This document shows, in pieces, positions 24,066 to 35,440 of a stretch of DNA of 64,000 nucleotides (its first letter is position 1; every line of letters begins with the position of its first letter). Source of the stretch: Talpa occidentalis (taxonomy: Eukaryota; Chordata; Mammalia; Eulipotyphla; Talpidae); the NCBI RefSeq assembly GCF_014898055.3, contig NW_023604861.1, forward strand, positions 101,682,083-101,746,082. Reading direction: 5' to 3'. The translations under genes were made by a program, and so were the position numbers. The notes below the pieces were generated by a model, which did no database searches, was not told the DNA's origin, and saw only the letters and a list, made by a program, of their open reading frames with translations.

Positions 24066-25250
24066 TAAGGCACTGTCAAAACATTTTAATCCTAAACTTT
24101 CCTCCCTTGGTTCCAGTAATCTCTAACCCATAAAGACCTAGAACCATCCCCTAATCCATGATGCCTAGCTGAACAAGTCTCAAAATTATGTTATACTGAC
24201 CCTTTTGCAACTAAATGGAACAGAGGCTGCAATCGCTTATCAGTTTCTGCTACTTCAAAAGAACCAAAACCCTATGGTAAGACATTTCTGACCTCTCAAT
24301 TCTGTTGGGAAAGTTTAGCCACTGGGTCAAGTATTTTAACTACCCGATGCACAGTGCCACTTGTTCACTGTAATCACAGACTTCCTGTTTGAGAATTCTG
24401 ATGTTCCATTTTGAACAAGCTACCTGTACTGTAAAATCACATTAACAATTATAAAGAATATCTTTTCCAAAAGCCTCCCCTAAAAAAAAAAAAAAAAAAA
24501 AAAAAATCTAACCTCAATTGGTTACCATAAAGCACTCTGTTTGGATTAAAAAACACATTTTTATTTATAATTTGGGGGAATACATAAAAGCACAAAGAAA
24601 ATCTTCTAGCATACCTTACCACTTATCAATAACCCCTTGGTATGTGTCTACATGGCTTCTTTTTTAACTAGCCACAGATTTGGACTATTTAGTTCCCACA
24701 TTGAGGATATTGGGGATTTGAAGTAAAAAAACAAGACTGAACACGAAATACAAAGAATTCTCCTTTCCTGCTCAGAGACAATTGCAGAGGCTGTTAAACT
24801 TGTTCAGCAACACTCGCATTCATGGTGCACAAACCGGTTTACCAGCCAAATTTAATCATTACAGCAGCCTGCTGCCTGATAGCACCCTATGCTGTTACAG
24901 CCACAATTCTACCTCCTCTTTGCAAACCACACTTTTGTTTAATGGCCTTGTACATAATTAAAGGCAGGAAATGGAGCTTGGAGGCATTCAAGGACCACAG
25001 AAAAATAAATAAGATAAAGCAATAGTGTCTCCTTTGAAAAATGGAAATCAATACAAGAGTCAAAGGGTCAGAGAACAAGACATTTGCATATGAGCAAGTT
25101 CAAAATGAAAGACACAGCTTCCACCAAAACCAGTACCTCACATGGAAAGAGCCTCCTGGGAGCCTGTGAAACTGCAAACAAGTCTTAAAAGGGATGAACC
25201 TGCCTTACCTGATGTCAGAATTACTACCTTACATGCATTTCAATACAGCA
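24066..25250. other. Unique intron sequence with poly(A) run
   Basis: No exon is recognised. A pure A run of about 26 bases lies at 24482-24507. Confidence 0.4.
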
Positions 25251-25254
25251 ACTC

Positions 25255-25350
25255 CTGTGCTATTTTTAAAACCTGTTTTTACTGAACACTTACTACATGC
25301 CAGGCACATTCTACTTTGATTAATCCTTCCCAGAAGGTAAAGCATTATCA
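25255..25350 (-). repeat. Possible MIR fragment
   Basis: The motif CTGAACACTTACTACATGCC followed by AGGCACATTCTAC on the plus strand resembles the reverse of a MIR 3' part. Short and diverged. Confidence 0.4.
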
Positions 25351-25399
25351 CAGATAACCTCCGTGAAAGGGAGGTGCCATATTTCTTGTCCCCACTTAC

Positions 25400-26010
25400 A
25401 TGCAGCTGCCTTCATTTGCAAGTCCCAGTGTGCCATGAACCAGAATTCCTGAATGGAAGAGTTAATAGGAACTAGAGGCAGAGCTGAGTGGCCAGGTAGA
25501 CCTATATAACACAGAAGGTGGGCAGGCACTCTCTCTTGCTTTTCTAGCTTCAACTTGTAGCCTGCACTGCTGGAAGGAGACTTGGAAGAGAAATGTGGAG
25601 ACATGCAGAGGCACTGGAAGAGACACTAGGAGGCTGCTCCTGGACGGTGGCAGAGACAATGGCATGGCAGTAACTGTAGACTTTATATGTTGGATATGTG
25701 GTATATTTTGAGTTTTTGAGTTTCTCTTTCTGAAACCCGCTTAACTCCCTTTTTCAGGTCTCAGTGGCCACGCTTCAGATCAAGCCTGTTTGGCAGGCAT
25801 TTGCTCGTGAGAAGGTGGGTAATTTGGGAATCTTATTTGAATTCCTTTCTCCCTACTTCTCCATGCAACACAAATTCTATTTAAAATATTTTATGCTGAG
25901 TCTGCTTTGTCTTTGTGCATTCAGGTGGTTGAATTCCTTTTGGAGTATGTATCCCTTAATAGTTTTGGGGTCCCTGAATGTCCCTCAGATGTGCACTGAC
26001 AGTATTTTCA
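25400..26010 (+). mobile_element. LTR-like element (twin of 15656-16322)
   Basis: It shares ordered segments with the element at 15656-16322, clearest at 25760-25830 (CTCAGTGGCC, CCTGTTTGGC, GGGTAATTTGG). The similarity continues through CAAATTCTATTTAAA and GAATGTCCCTCAGATGTGCA. The outer limits are estimates. The family is not assigned. Confidence 0.45.
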
Positions 26011-27129
26011 TGATTTGTAAACTGCAGCTAGTGAGAAAACAGTGGGTTCCATTGATTTTGGAAATGTACAGGTAGCACAAGAGGTCAAGCTTAGTATTAC
26101 TGTTTATACCATTTACTACCTTTGCAATGAAGTCCATACTTACATCTGACTTTCAACACTTACGTCCTAGGCGTCAAATTATATCTAATTTGTAATTTGC
26201 AACAACTGAATGTTAGATGTTTACGACATACAGAACCTTTCTGAACTTCAAGTGTATATATAGGGAATATACAGGTAAAGGTAGGGATTCTTTATCAGTT
26301 CCCAACACCTGGTAGACCTGACTCCTGTTGTGCCCATAATAAATATTTGTTTAATGAATCCTCTGAATAAGATAAAAATCAAAGAACACGGTTCTTTAAG
26401 CTCAATTGAAAGAAACCTTTTCCATATGCTACAAGTAGCTGGAATTTTATTCAGTGTGGATTCTGATCTTCAAATCTGATTACTCAATCTGCCATCTGTC
26501 ACTCCCTTTCAGCAACATGCAACATATCAACAGTTGCATGGCTCAGTTACAGAACTCCACTAATCTTATCTTAGACTTCGCAGAAGGTAAGTGTTTCAGT
26601 AACTAAATTTATCTTGGAGATTAAGTAGAGGCTCTTGTTTTGTTTGTTTTGTTTTTTAGAGTAAAGAAAGGACACAGTACAAAAATCTCAGCTTGTACTA
26701 AATGTGTACTTTTGATACTGAACCTTCTCTTCTGTAGAGTTACACAGATGGGAATTTAGCCATTAATTCAAGAAAGAGAAAAAATAGAGAGAAGGCCAAG
26801 CTGGACTATAAAGACCCCCACACTACCTCCTCCAGGACAGGTGTCCATACCATAGAAACAAGGACACAAATGTACTCCCACCACACATGGTCTGCCTTCC
26901 CAGTAAGGTGACATTATTGTAGACCTGGTCTTTACCAAGCTGCCAGTTTCACAGAACCTACTGCCATCTTCAAGTCCTAAGAAAGCTTTGGACAAGGGCA
27001 CAGTCATGGGTGGGTCACAATAAGGTCCAAGGCAAAATAAAGAGGAAAAAAATAATAACAGTTTGCCAGTGTCTCTAAGGCCATTAAACATTTGGAAACA
27101 ATGGTCACTTGTCCATTTCAGAAAACCTT
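26011..27129. other. Unique intron sequence
   Basis: No exon is recognised. About 26305-26365 has an L2-like tail (AATAAATATTTGTTTAATGA). Confidence 0.4.
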
Positions 27130-28105
27130 TCCTAGAGACTGTTCAACATGGTGGCACCTCCTCCCAAAGCAAAAACAAACCTACAGCTAAAACCAGAATT
27201 TCTCTCTGAAACATAACTGAAAACTAGCTGAACAGCACTGTCACATCAAAGATTTAAAGCACCACATCAGGAAGGGTAGAAGCAAAAGCATCATACAAGG
27301 AACTCCATTCCCAACACAGCAACCCACAATCAGGAGTCAGGAGTTCGTAAGCAACATCAGGCACCCTAATCCATGGCACCTGAACCTGAAAGAAACCCCC
27401 CAAAGACTGGATTTGAAGACAATGGGACTTGGTCAAGAGATTCAGAACTGTAAGGAACTAAGATTCTGCTCCTAAAGAGCTTGAGCACAGACTCAAGCTC
27501 CAGAGCACAGACTCCCCTCCAGATCCAGTGCAAAAGCTGCAATTTGAAAAGCGCTTAGACCATAAGTATAAAAGATCTATTTACTAATCTTAAAGGATCA
27601 GTTGGAGGTGGCAAGAAACATCTGGGGAATCTCTGGGGACACATGCCACTTTTTAGTTATTCCCATATTCTGCTAATGCTGGTACCATTAAAAATGGCAA
27701 GCAACATTTTAAAAAAATATTTCCAGTTGCCTGAAGATCCACCAGAATCATGAATGAAATAGTAACTATCTGAATCAGGAAGTTCATGACCAACCTATTA
27801 TACTGGCAGAAATAAATGGTCCTTAAGATCCTTCACCCCAGTGAAGAGAGGGAACAGTACCTAAGACAAATTTGGGGACCAACTAAATAAAATGTAGAAG
27901 ACCACCCCAATGTCATCTTTGTATCTGGATTCAAATACATGCAGTCACCTTGGACTATAAGTTCCAGCATGCCATAAATTGGACTTTCTGGCAAGGAACA
28001 GCACCATCACATCAAAGAATAAAAGCATCACATCAGGCAGAATAGAAGTGGTGACAAGAAAATGGCTATGGCGTGACTTACAATTCTTTGAAATATGCAA
28101 AGGAA
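27130..28105 (+). mobile_element. Old L1 5' UTR region with internal duplication
   Basis: The part 27530-27660 has old L1 5' UTR text: TTGAAAAGCGCTTAGACCAT, ATCTATTTACTAATCTTAAA and AACATCTGGGGAATCTCTGG. A segment of about 52 bp at 27233-27284 recurs diverged at 27999-28050. Confidence 0.55.
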
Positions 28106-28641
28106 AATAAACCCAAACATAGACCAAAAAAGAGAAGATCAATGAATGTCAGAGCTGGCTCTTTGAGAAGTTAAAACTGACAACATCTTTAGCTAGAAAC
28201 ACTTAGAAAGAGGGCTCAAATAAGTAAAATGAAAAGAGAGAGAGGTTACAATGGAAACCAAAGGATCATAAGAGATTATGATGAAAATTATATACTAACA
28301 AAGTAGGCAAACAAAAAAAATGAATCAATTCCTAGAAATATACAATCTTCCAACTCTAAAACATGGAAAAAATAGAAAATCTGAACAGACCACTTACTAA
28401 TGTGAAGATTGAATCAGTAATCTAAAAAACTCCCAACAAAACTCCAGGACCAGACAGCATCACTGATCAATTATACCAAACAATCAAAGATTTAATGCCT
28501 ATCATTTGCAAACTTCCAAAAAGGTTTAAGTGAAGAGAACACTTCCAAATTCCTTATAGAAGGCTAGCAATTTCCTGATACTAAAATCAGACAAGAACAC
28601 CACAAGAAAAAGAAAATTAAAAAAACAATATCCTGGATGAA

Positions 28642-28718
28642 CATACTGCAAAAATACATACTCAAAAAAAAAATTAGTAACATACTGCAAAAATACATAC
28701 TCAAAAAAAAATTAGTAA
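28642..28718 (+). repeat. Tandem duplication, about 39 bp, inside L1
   Basis: Two adjacent copies (28642-28680 and 28681-28718) begin CATACTGCAAAAATACATAC and end ATTAGTAA. They differ only by one A in the A run. Confidence 0.97.
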
Positions 28719-29176
28719 ACTGTATTCAACAATACAGTAAACGGATCATACATAATGATTAAGTGGGATTTATACCAGTGATTTAAGGATCTACAATATC
28801 AACGTGATAAACCACATTAACAAAATGAAGGGCACAAATCATATGATCATCTCAAAAGATGCAGAAAAAAAAGCACTTGACAGAATTCAATAATCATTTA
28901 TGATTTTTTTTAATCAACAAATTGTGAAGAAATGACACATACCTCAACATAATAAGGGGCAGATATAAGCCCACAGTTAACATCCTACTCAATAGCAAAA
29001 AAGTTTAAAGTATTACCTTTAAGATCAGAAATAAGATAAGGATGTCCACTCTTACCACTTTATTCAACATATTATTGGAAGTCCTAGCCAAAGCAATCAG
29101 GCACCAAAAATGAAATAAAGTATTCAAATTGGAAAGGAAGAAGTAAACTGAACACTATTTGCAGATAACAAGATTT

Positions 29177-29218
29177 TATATATATATATATATGACACAC
29201 ACACATATATATATATGC
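29177..29218. repeat. (TA)n(CA)n(TA)n microsatellite
   Basis: Alternating TA, CA and TA dinucleotides within the L1 ORF2 remnant. Confidence 0.95.
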
Positions 29219-30979
29219 CTACAGAGTATACCAAAAAAAACCCTGTTAAATCTAGTAAATGAATTTACTAAAGTTGCAGGGTACAAAATTAATATACAGA
29301 AAGTTAGTTCATTTTTAGTATATAAAAATGTAACATCAGAAAGAGAAATTAAGAAAATTATCCCATGTACAATTTCATCAAAAATAATAAATTTAAGGAG
29401 GTAAAAGGCCTATTACCCTGACGCTGATGTAAGAAACTGAAGATGCAAAGTAGAAAGACACTCTGTGCTCACAGACCAGAAGATTATTAAATGTTTGTAC
29501 TGCCCAAAGCAATCTGCAGGTTCAAAGTAAATATCATCAAAATTTCAATGGCATTATTAACAGATATGGAAAATTAAAATATAGATTGGTGGAACAAAAT
29601 AGAAAACCGAGAAATAAATAGCGTGTCTGTGGTCAATTAATTTATGACAAAGGAGGGAAGACTATAAAAAGGGCACAGTCTCTTCAATAAATGGTATTGG
29701 AAAAAGTGGACAGTCATATGCAAAAGAATGAAACTGGACCACTATCTTACAACACAGGCAAAAATTAACTCAAAATAAAGGAATAAAAATTCTAGAAGAA
29801 AACATAAGTAAGCTCCTTGACATTGGTCTTAGTGATGTTTTCTTGGATATAACTCCAAAAGCAAGAGCAACAACAAAAGTAAAAACAAACCAGTGGGACT
29901 ACATCAAACTAAAATGTTTAAGCACAGTGCTAAAAATCATCAAGAAAAATAAAAGGCAATCTACTAATTGGGAAAAGTTATTCACAAACTATATAATAGA
30001 TAAGGGGCTAACAGCTAAAACATATAAAGAAGTCCTACAAGTCAATAATAAACAATCTGATTTAAAAATTGTCAATGGATCTAAACAGATGTTTATCCCA
30101 AGAAGGATTCAAATGATGAACAGGTACCTCAAAGAAATGTTCAACATGGCCAATCATGAGGAAATGCAAATCAAAACCACAATGAGATAGCTCCTCACAC
30201 CTGTCAGAATGTCTATTATCAAAAAGAGAAAAAATTTAAAAAGAGAAGAAATAAGTAGAGGCAAGGGAAAATGGAACCCTGGTGCACTGCAGAAAAGTAA
30301 ATTGGTGCAGCCACTGTGTTTGGTAATGTGGAGTTCCTCAAAAAATTAACACTCAAATATAATGTGATTCAGCAATTTCACTTCTGGGTATTTATTCAAA
30401 GAATACAAAACCACTAAATGGAAAAGTTGCATGTACTCCTATGTTCATCCCAGCATTATTTACAAGATATGGAAACAAAGTAAGTGTCCATTGTAAAACT
30501 GAAACACACACACACATATCCCAGAATACTACCCAATTATAAAAAAGAATATTCTTGCCATCTGCAAGATTTCAACATGGATGAAATAAGAAAAAAAACA
30601 AAACACTGATGATTTCATTTATATGTGGAATCTAAAAGAACAAAACAAAATCTTAGATGTCGAGGACAAACTGGTGGTTAACAGAGGGGAGAGGCCTTAG
30701 AGGAGGAAAAAATAGGTGAAGGGGATCAAGAGGCACAAATTTTAAGTTATAAAATAAGTAAGTCACAGAGAAGTAATGTACAGCTTTGGGAATAAAGTCA
30801 GTAATGTTAACGTACATCTGAAAAGATGTGAATCCACACCTCTGAATCACATATGGTGTTATGTACCAATGTTCCCTCAATTAAAAAAATACCATTTTTA
30901 AAAATTAAAACAGACATCGAGAAAAAATGTTTTAAAGTCAAAATAATTCCTTAAAAGTTATTGTAGCTTTTCACAAAGA

Positions 30980-31715
30980 CAGTGCTGAAAGCAAAATAGG
31001 AAGCCTCTGATACTCCCAAAGTCAAAGCAAAAGCTTTGAAGTCCAAGAAAACAGTGCTGATAAGTATCCATAATCACAAAAAAAGAAAAAAATATAGGGC
31101 CTCCCTGGTGGTGCAGAGGTTAAAGTCTCAAAACTATCAAGCTATTGCCAGCCACTGGAGCGTGAGTTTGATCCCCAGCAAGGGAGCTGACTCACATGTC
31201 TCAGCAGACCTCTCCTGCCTCGCCCACTGCTCCCCTCAGTAGTGGATTTCAGTAGATCTACCTGTTCTGCTCCCTACTCTATCTCTGGTGAATCCTCTCA
31301 CCCCGTGCACCTCTGACCTACACCCCACTCTTGTATGCATAATTTCTTTTAAATCTTTAAAAAAATATGTATCTGCATATCACCCACCTTCCTGAAGAGT
31401 TCCCCCAGGAGAAACAAGCTTGGTCACTGTGCCCCCATCAAGTTCCTGTGACCAGTGAGTCAGGAGTGAAGACAATAGAAGACAACAACCTACTGGTGTT
31501 CAGTGTGGAGGCCAAGCCAACAAGCACCAGATCAAACAGTGTGCAGCTGTGAAAAAGTTCTGTGACATTGGCATGGCTACAGTCAACACCAGCCGGAGAG
31601 AAGGTGGCATGTGTTCCACCGACTCCTGACTAGGGTGCTTTGGATGTGGCCAACAAAATCAAAATGGAGTCCAGCTGGTGAATTCTAAACAAGTTTTTTC
31701 ACCATAAAAAACACA
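30980..31715 (+). pseudogene. RPL23A: RPL23A processed pseudogene split by a SINE
   Basis: RPL23A encodes a 60S ribosomal subunit protein (uL23). The plus strand before the SINE matches the N-terminal lysine- and alanine-rich part of the RPL23A cDNA (AAAGCAAAAGCTTTGAAG, then CATAATCACAAAAAAAG). After the SINE the match runs from CACCCACCTTCC through AGGAGAAACAAGCTTGG, ATAGAAGACAACAACCTACT and AACAAGCACCAGATCAAACA to TGGATGTGGCCAACAAAATC. It then continues into the 3' UTR (AGCTGGTGAATTCTAAAC; TTTTTCACCATAAAA). There are no introns. About 45 bases of the middle coding part are missing, and stops and frameshifts are present (a surviving fragment reads IEDNN). A SINE at 31097-31358 interrupts it. 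It is a dead retrocopy; target-site duplications were not found. Confidence 0.9.
31097..31358 (+). mobile_element. tRNA-derived SINE, older subfamily (copy 12)
   Basis: The head is GGGCCTCCCTGGTGGTGCAG and the tail TTTTAAATCTTT. It is flanked by AAAAAAATAT at 31086-31095 and 31359-31368. It lies inside the RPL23A pseudogene and is therefore younger than it. Confidence 0.93.
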
Positions 31716-32700
31716 TTCTATATTTTAAAAATCTACAATTTTGTACTACAAGTTTGAAAAAAGCTGAGAAAAGATACATAAATCATTATGGCAACCATGA
31801 CACAGTGCATGCAAATGGTGAATCACTAAGTTCTTCACCTGAAACTAAAATGTTTGAGTTATACAGCAACAATAAAAATAAAATGAAAATAAATTTTAAA
31901 AGAAAGAAAATCTTTCCTTCTGAACCTAAGAGGCATATCTGCCAACATCTATGGGCAATGATCCCGTAGGGAAAAAAAACAGGGAGCCAGTAATTTGAAA
32001 AAAATCAAATAAAATTAAAATCTCGTAAGATGAAAGAGGAGCCTCTGCTGCAGCAATTTACTTCCTCAGACTCGTTTCTATTATTACCATGAATTTTCTA
32101 CTGGGAATTCTGATCTTGAAATCTAACAGTTCAAAGTCTTCCATTTAGGAAAAATTGTTGAGGTCTTCAAGACTCTGAATCCCAGCAACAAGTCAGTGCA
32201 TGGAACTTGTTGGCAAAATGCTGAGATTTATTCTGCAGACACAAACTTAGTGGTAATGACGGAAATGGGCCATTTCATTGGCCCAGCTCTTTGAATTAGA
32301 GAAACTAGTCACCAAAAGAAAGAGGGTAAGTAGGTCCTTATCAGGTAAGGCTGACATAAAAAGGGACAAGCAACTTTCAGAAGGGTAGGGTGTTGGTTAG
32401 CCAAGATCGAAACAGCTAAATTGTTAGAGTGATAAAAATAGAAATACATTTAAGAAAAGTCCCCACCAACTCCACATATCAAACTAACTTCATGTTTCCA
32501 TGTTTTCTTCTGGTAAATGGGCGCTATTTATTTCACCAGGAAAGAAGAGGGCAGGAAGTGGTATCTTAAAACTTGACTGGTTTCATTGTGCTAGTAACAT
32601 CCCCAATGCCCTGAGAAGACCCAGCAGACTCATGAACTCCAGGCCACAGGAAGCCTCAAAGAACACTCACTGGGTCTAATCTAGGGGACTTGTGTCTTGG
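31716..32700. other. Unique intron sequence
   Basis: No exon or repeat is assigned. Confidence 0.4.
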
Positions 32701-32704
32701 TATA

Positions 32705-32861
32705 GAAAAGCAAATTCTAGGTTTGAATCCTGACTCTCTCCTTTGTTAGCTGTGACTTAAATAAGGATCTTCACCTTTGTCAGCCTCAGTTTTCTTGTCC
32801 ATCCAACAAGGTCGACATGGATATTATATGGAAATATGTGCAAAGCACCTGGCCACACACC
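32705..32861 (+). repeat. MIR element
   Basis: GGTTTGAATCCTGACTCTCT, a TCAGCCTCAGTTTTCTTGTC stretch and TGCAAAGCACCTGGCC give the MIR order on the plus strand. It directly abuts a MaLR LTR. Confidence 0.8.
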
Positions 32862-33302
32862 TGTCACAGGTTGAACTGTGCCCCCCACCAAAAAAAGGTG
32901 TTGATTTCTCTACCTACCAGTAACCTCAGAAAGTGCCCGTATTTGGAACTAGGGTCACTACATGTAATTGGTTAAAATGTGTTCTTACTGGCGTAGGGTA
33001 GGTCCCCCTGGTCTAATGGCCTCCCAAGAAGACAGCCATGTGAAAACAGACACACAGGGAGAAATCCCATGTGCTGACACAGGTAGAGATGGGAGCTATG
33101 CAACTGAAAGGGGCCCAAAGATTTCTCAACAACTCCAGCAAGAAGAAAAACAAGGAAGGATTCCCCTACAGGTTTCAGAGGGAACATAGCCGGCTTACTT
33201 CTTGATTTTGGGCTTCCAGATCCCTAGAACTGTTGTTCTGTTGTTTTAAGCAATATACTTTGTGGTTCTTTATTACAACAGTGCTAAGAAACTATTATAG
33301 CA
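32862..33302 (+). mobile_element. MaLR (MLT1-like) LTR
   Basis: It begins TGTCACAGGTTGAACTGTG, has the AAGAAGACAGCCATGTG middle, and ends CTAGAACTGTTGTTCTGTTG with a final AAACTATTATAGCA. This matches the layout of MaLR-type solo LTRs and its better-preserved relative at 57546-57972. It is TG...CA bounded, with no internal retroviral sequence adjacent. Confidence 0.7.
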
Positions 33303-33974
33303 CACTGCCCAACAGACTTCCTAAAGCTTCCTGCACTCAAGCATGGAGAGTAAGAGAGCTTCAAATGTACAAAGCAATAGCTCTCTGCTACCTCCCACAA
33401 CAGACTGGCCAACCCATCTGGACCCAAAGTGGATTTCATAACCAATATCTATTTACTTATCTACTTGGTAAATAAATATTTACTTATCTATTGGTAAATA
33501 GATACTTACCAATTATCTATTTCATAACCAATATCTATTTACTATTTACTATTTATTTCTTCTATCACCCTACCTAGTCAATAATTTACTTTTTAAAAAG
33601 ACAAATTCATGAGGAACAACTATACATTCAAAGTCTATGTGAGGCTCTTAAAGGGAAAAACATTTTTTTCAGCCTTTCTGAGAGTGAACTCTAGAATTTC
33701 TCTGGTCCCTGATCTGCATCCATCCATCCAACCATCAGGGTGAATTCTGCCTACATCACAAAACCCAATCCTCCTGAGCACTCAAATCACCTGGGGACCT
33801 CTCAGAACCCTAATACACAAATGGTCTGTGGTGTGGCCTAGAATAGGGGCTACTGATAGCCCTCCGGGCTCTCAAACCACAGGCTCTGTCCTAATATTTT
33901 TACATGTAAGCAGGGGCCTTTGCTATTTGAGGGAACTGCCCACTAAAATCTGCTAAGAATAAATTAACCCAGGA
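33303..33974. other. Unique intron sequence with local duplication
   Basis: No exon is recognised. A 24-base segment starting ATTTCATAACCAATATC occurs at about 33433 and again at about 33520, with AT-rich partial repeats between. Confidence 0.5.
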
Positions 33975-34535
33975 AAGCCTACACACCCATCAATGGATGA
34001 ATGGGTAAAGAAGTTGCATGATGCTTACATAGACATGGATACAGATAAAGATAGAAACATATTATTCAGCCATGAGAAAGGACATGCTGCCATTTGTAAC
34101 AACTGGACCTTAAGGCAGTATGCTAAATGAGTCAGATGGAGAAAAACAAATACTGTATGATATCATTTATATGTGGAACCTAAAAAAGTCAAACTCATAA
34201 AAACAGTACAATGATGGTTACCAGGGGTTGGTGGATGGGGATGTTGGAGAGATGTCTAAGTATAAACTTGCAACTAGTAGAGAAATATGTTCTGAAGATT
34301 TAATGCATAGCATAGTGATTATAGTCAACAATTATTATAAAGTTCTAAGTGTCTAAGATTGGATCATAATTGTTCTAACCACAAAAAAAGAAATGATAAT
34401 TATGTGATGTGATAGAGCTGTTAGATAATGTTATGGGGTTATGTAAATGTATCAAATACATAAATGTATTAAATGGATATACTGTACTCTTTAAACTTCC
34501 AAAGTAGTTCAATGATACTGCAATTAAAAAGAATT
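33975..34535 (+). mobile_element. L1 3'-end fragment
   Basis: This has the classic L1 3' text: CACCCATCAATGGATGAATG, ATTATTCAGCCATGAGAAAG, TATCATTTATATGTGGAACC, ATGATGGTTACCAGGGGTTG and a closing CAATGATACTGCAATTAAA. 5' truncated. Confidence 0.85.
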
Positions 34536-35229
34536 TAACCCACACATAAGAGGAAACCAACTTTCAGTAACTAAACGCAAAAGCACAAGTGGCCTGGGCA
34601 AGGATGCCTATCTCAGGTTCAGCTTGGCAGTACAAGCAACAGAAATTTAAGTTCCAGAAAACTCCAGACAGACCCTAAGAACACAATGAGCAACTGAGTC
34701 ATCTGTGAACCTAATAAAAGCTTGCTCACAATCACTCACCAGGGCATGGACTATAGACATAGTCACTGGAAAGAAGACATCTAGAGGGTTGTGCACACTG
34801 ATATACCTGGGAGGATTTTGAATGGGACAGTTACAATTTAAAGCTTAGAAGCTGAGCACTATTATATTTAAGTGCCATAGACCCAGTAAAGGTTTGAAAA
34901 ATTTTTTTTTTTTATCTTTTAGCCCTTTGAAATTTAGCAGCCCAGAAATGTTGAACACACACATTACATGACAACATTGAATAACCTAACCTAATGGATC
35001 TCACAAAAGAGCAAACCTCCACCTCTCCAGCGGAATATAACAAAGCCCCTCAATGACTACAGAACCATTTGGAGAGCAAAGGGGAAAAAAAGTCAGAAAA
35101 ACAATTTCAAAGAGCCTTAAGAAAAAACATAAAAGCGATACTGTAGTCTAGCCTTTATGATGTTGCTATAAGGTGTCTATTTGACTACAAGTCATTTCAA
35201 CAGCCCCCTCAACACTGTGTACATTGTTA
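34536..35229. other. Unique intron sequence
   Basis: No exon or repeat is assigned. Confidence 0.4.
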
Positions 35230-35440
35230 CTACTGTCATCAGCTAATAAAAACAGCATGTCCCAGAGACTTGGATAAGCTCTTCCCACTCATTATTTCTG
35301 TGTAAGCCTCACTACCCAGGAGGTGGGCAGGTTATATCCTAGAGACTCAGAGAGGTTATATAGTTGGTATAAGGTCACAGAGCAAATGAGTAGAGACAGA
35401 ATTGTAACTCACATCCAGGAAAGTTGTTCCCAAACCAGCC
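35230..35440 (-). repeat. MIR element, antisense
   Basis: The plus strand reads like a reverse MIR: AGACTCAGAGAGGTTATATA, AAGGTCACAGAGCAAATGAG and AATTGTAACTCACATCCAGG. Confidence 0.75.

Larger units (their letters stand above)
28106..30900 (+). mobile_element. Old L1 ORF2 remnant and 3' UTR
   Basis: This contains recognisable ORF2 text from the region before RT to the C-terminus. Examples are CTCTTTGAGAAGTTAAAACT, ATCATCTCAAAAGATGCAGA, AGGATGTCCACTCTTACCAC and GGAAATGCAAATCAAAACCA (near 30160). The 3' UTR follows, with CATTATTTACAAGATATGGA and TTTATATGTGGAATCTAAAA. The longest surviving frame is about 115 codons (29843-30190). Stops throughout make it non-functional. Confidence 0.88.

Noticed and set aside
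29843..30190. 115-codon frame as a gene
   Set aside because: It is a surviving stretch of L1 ORF2 C-terminal sequence within a decayed L1.
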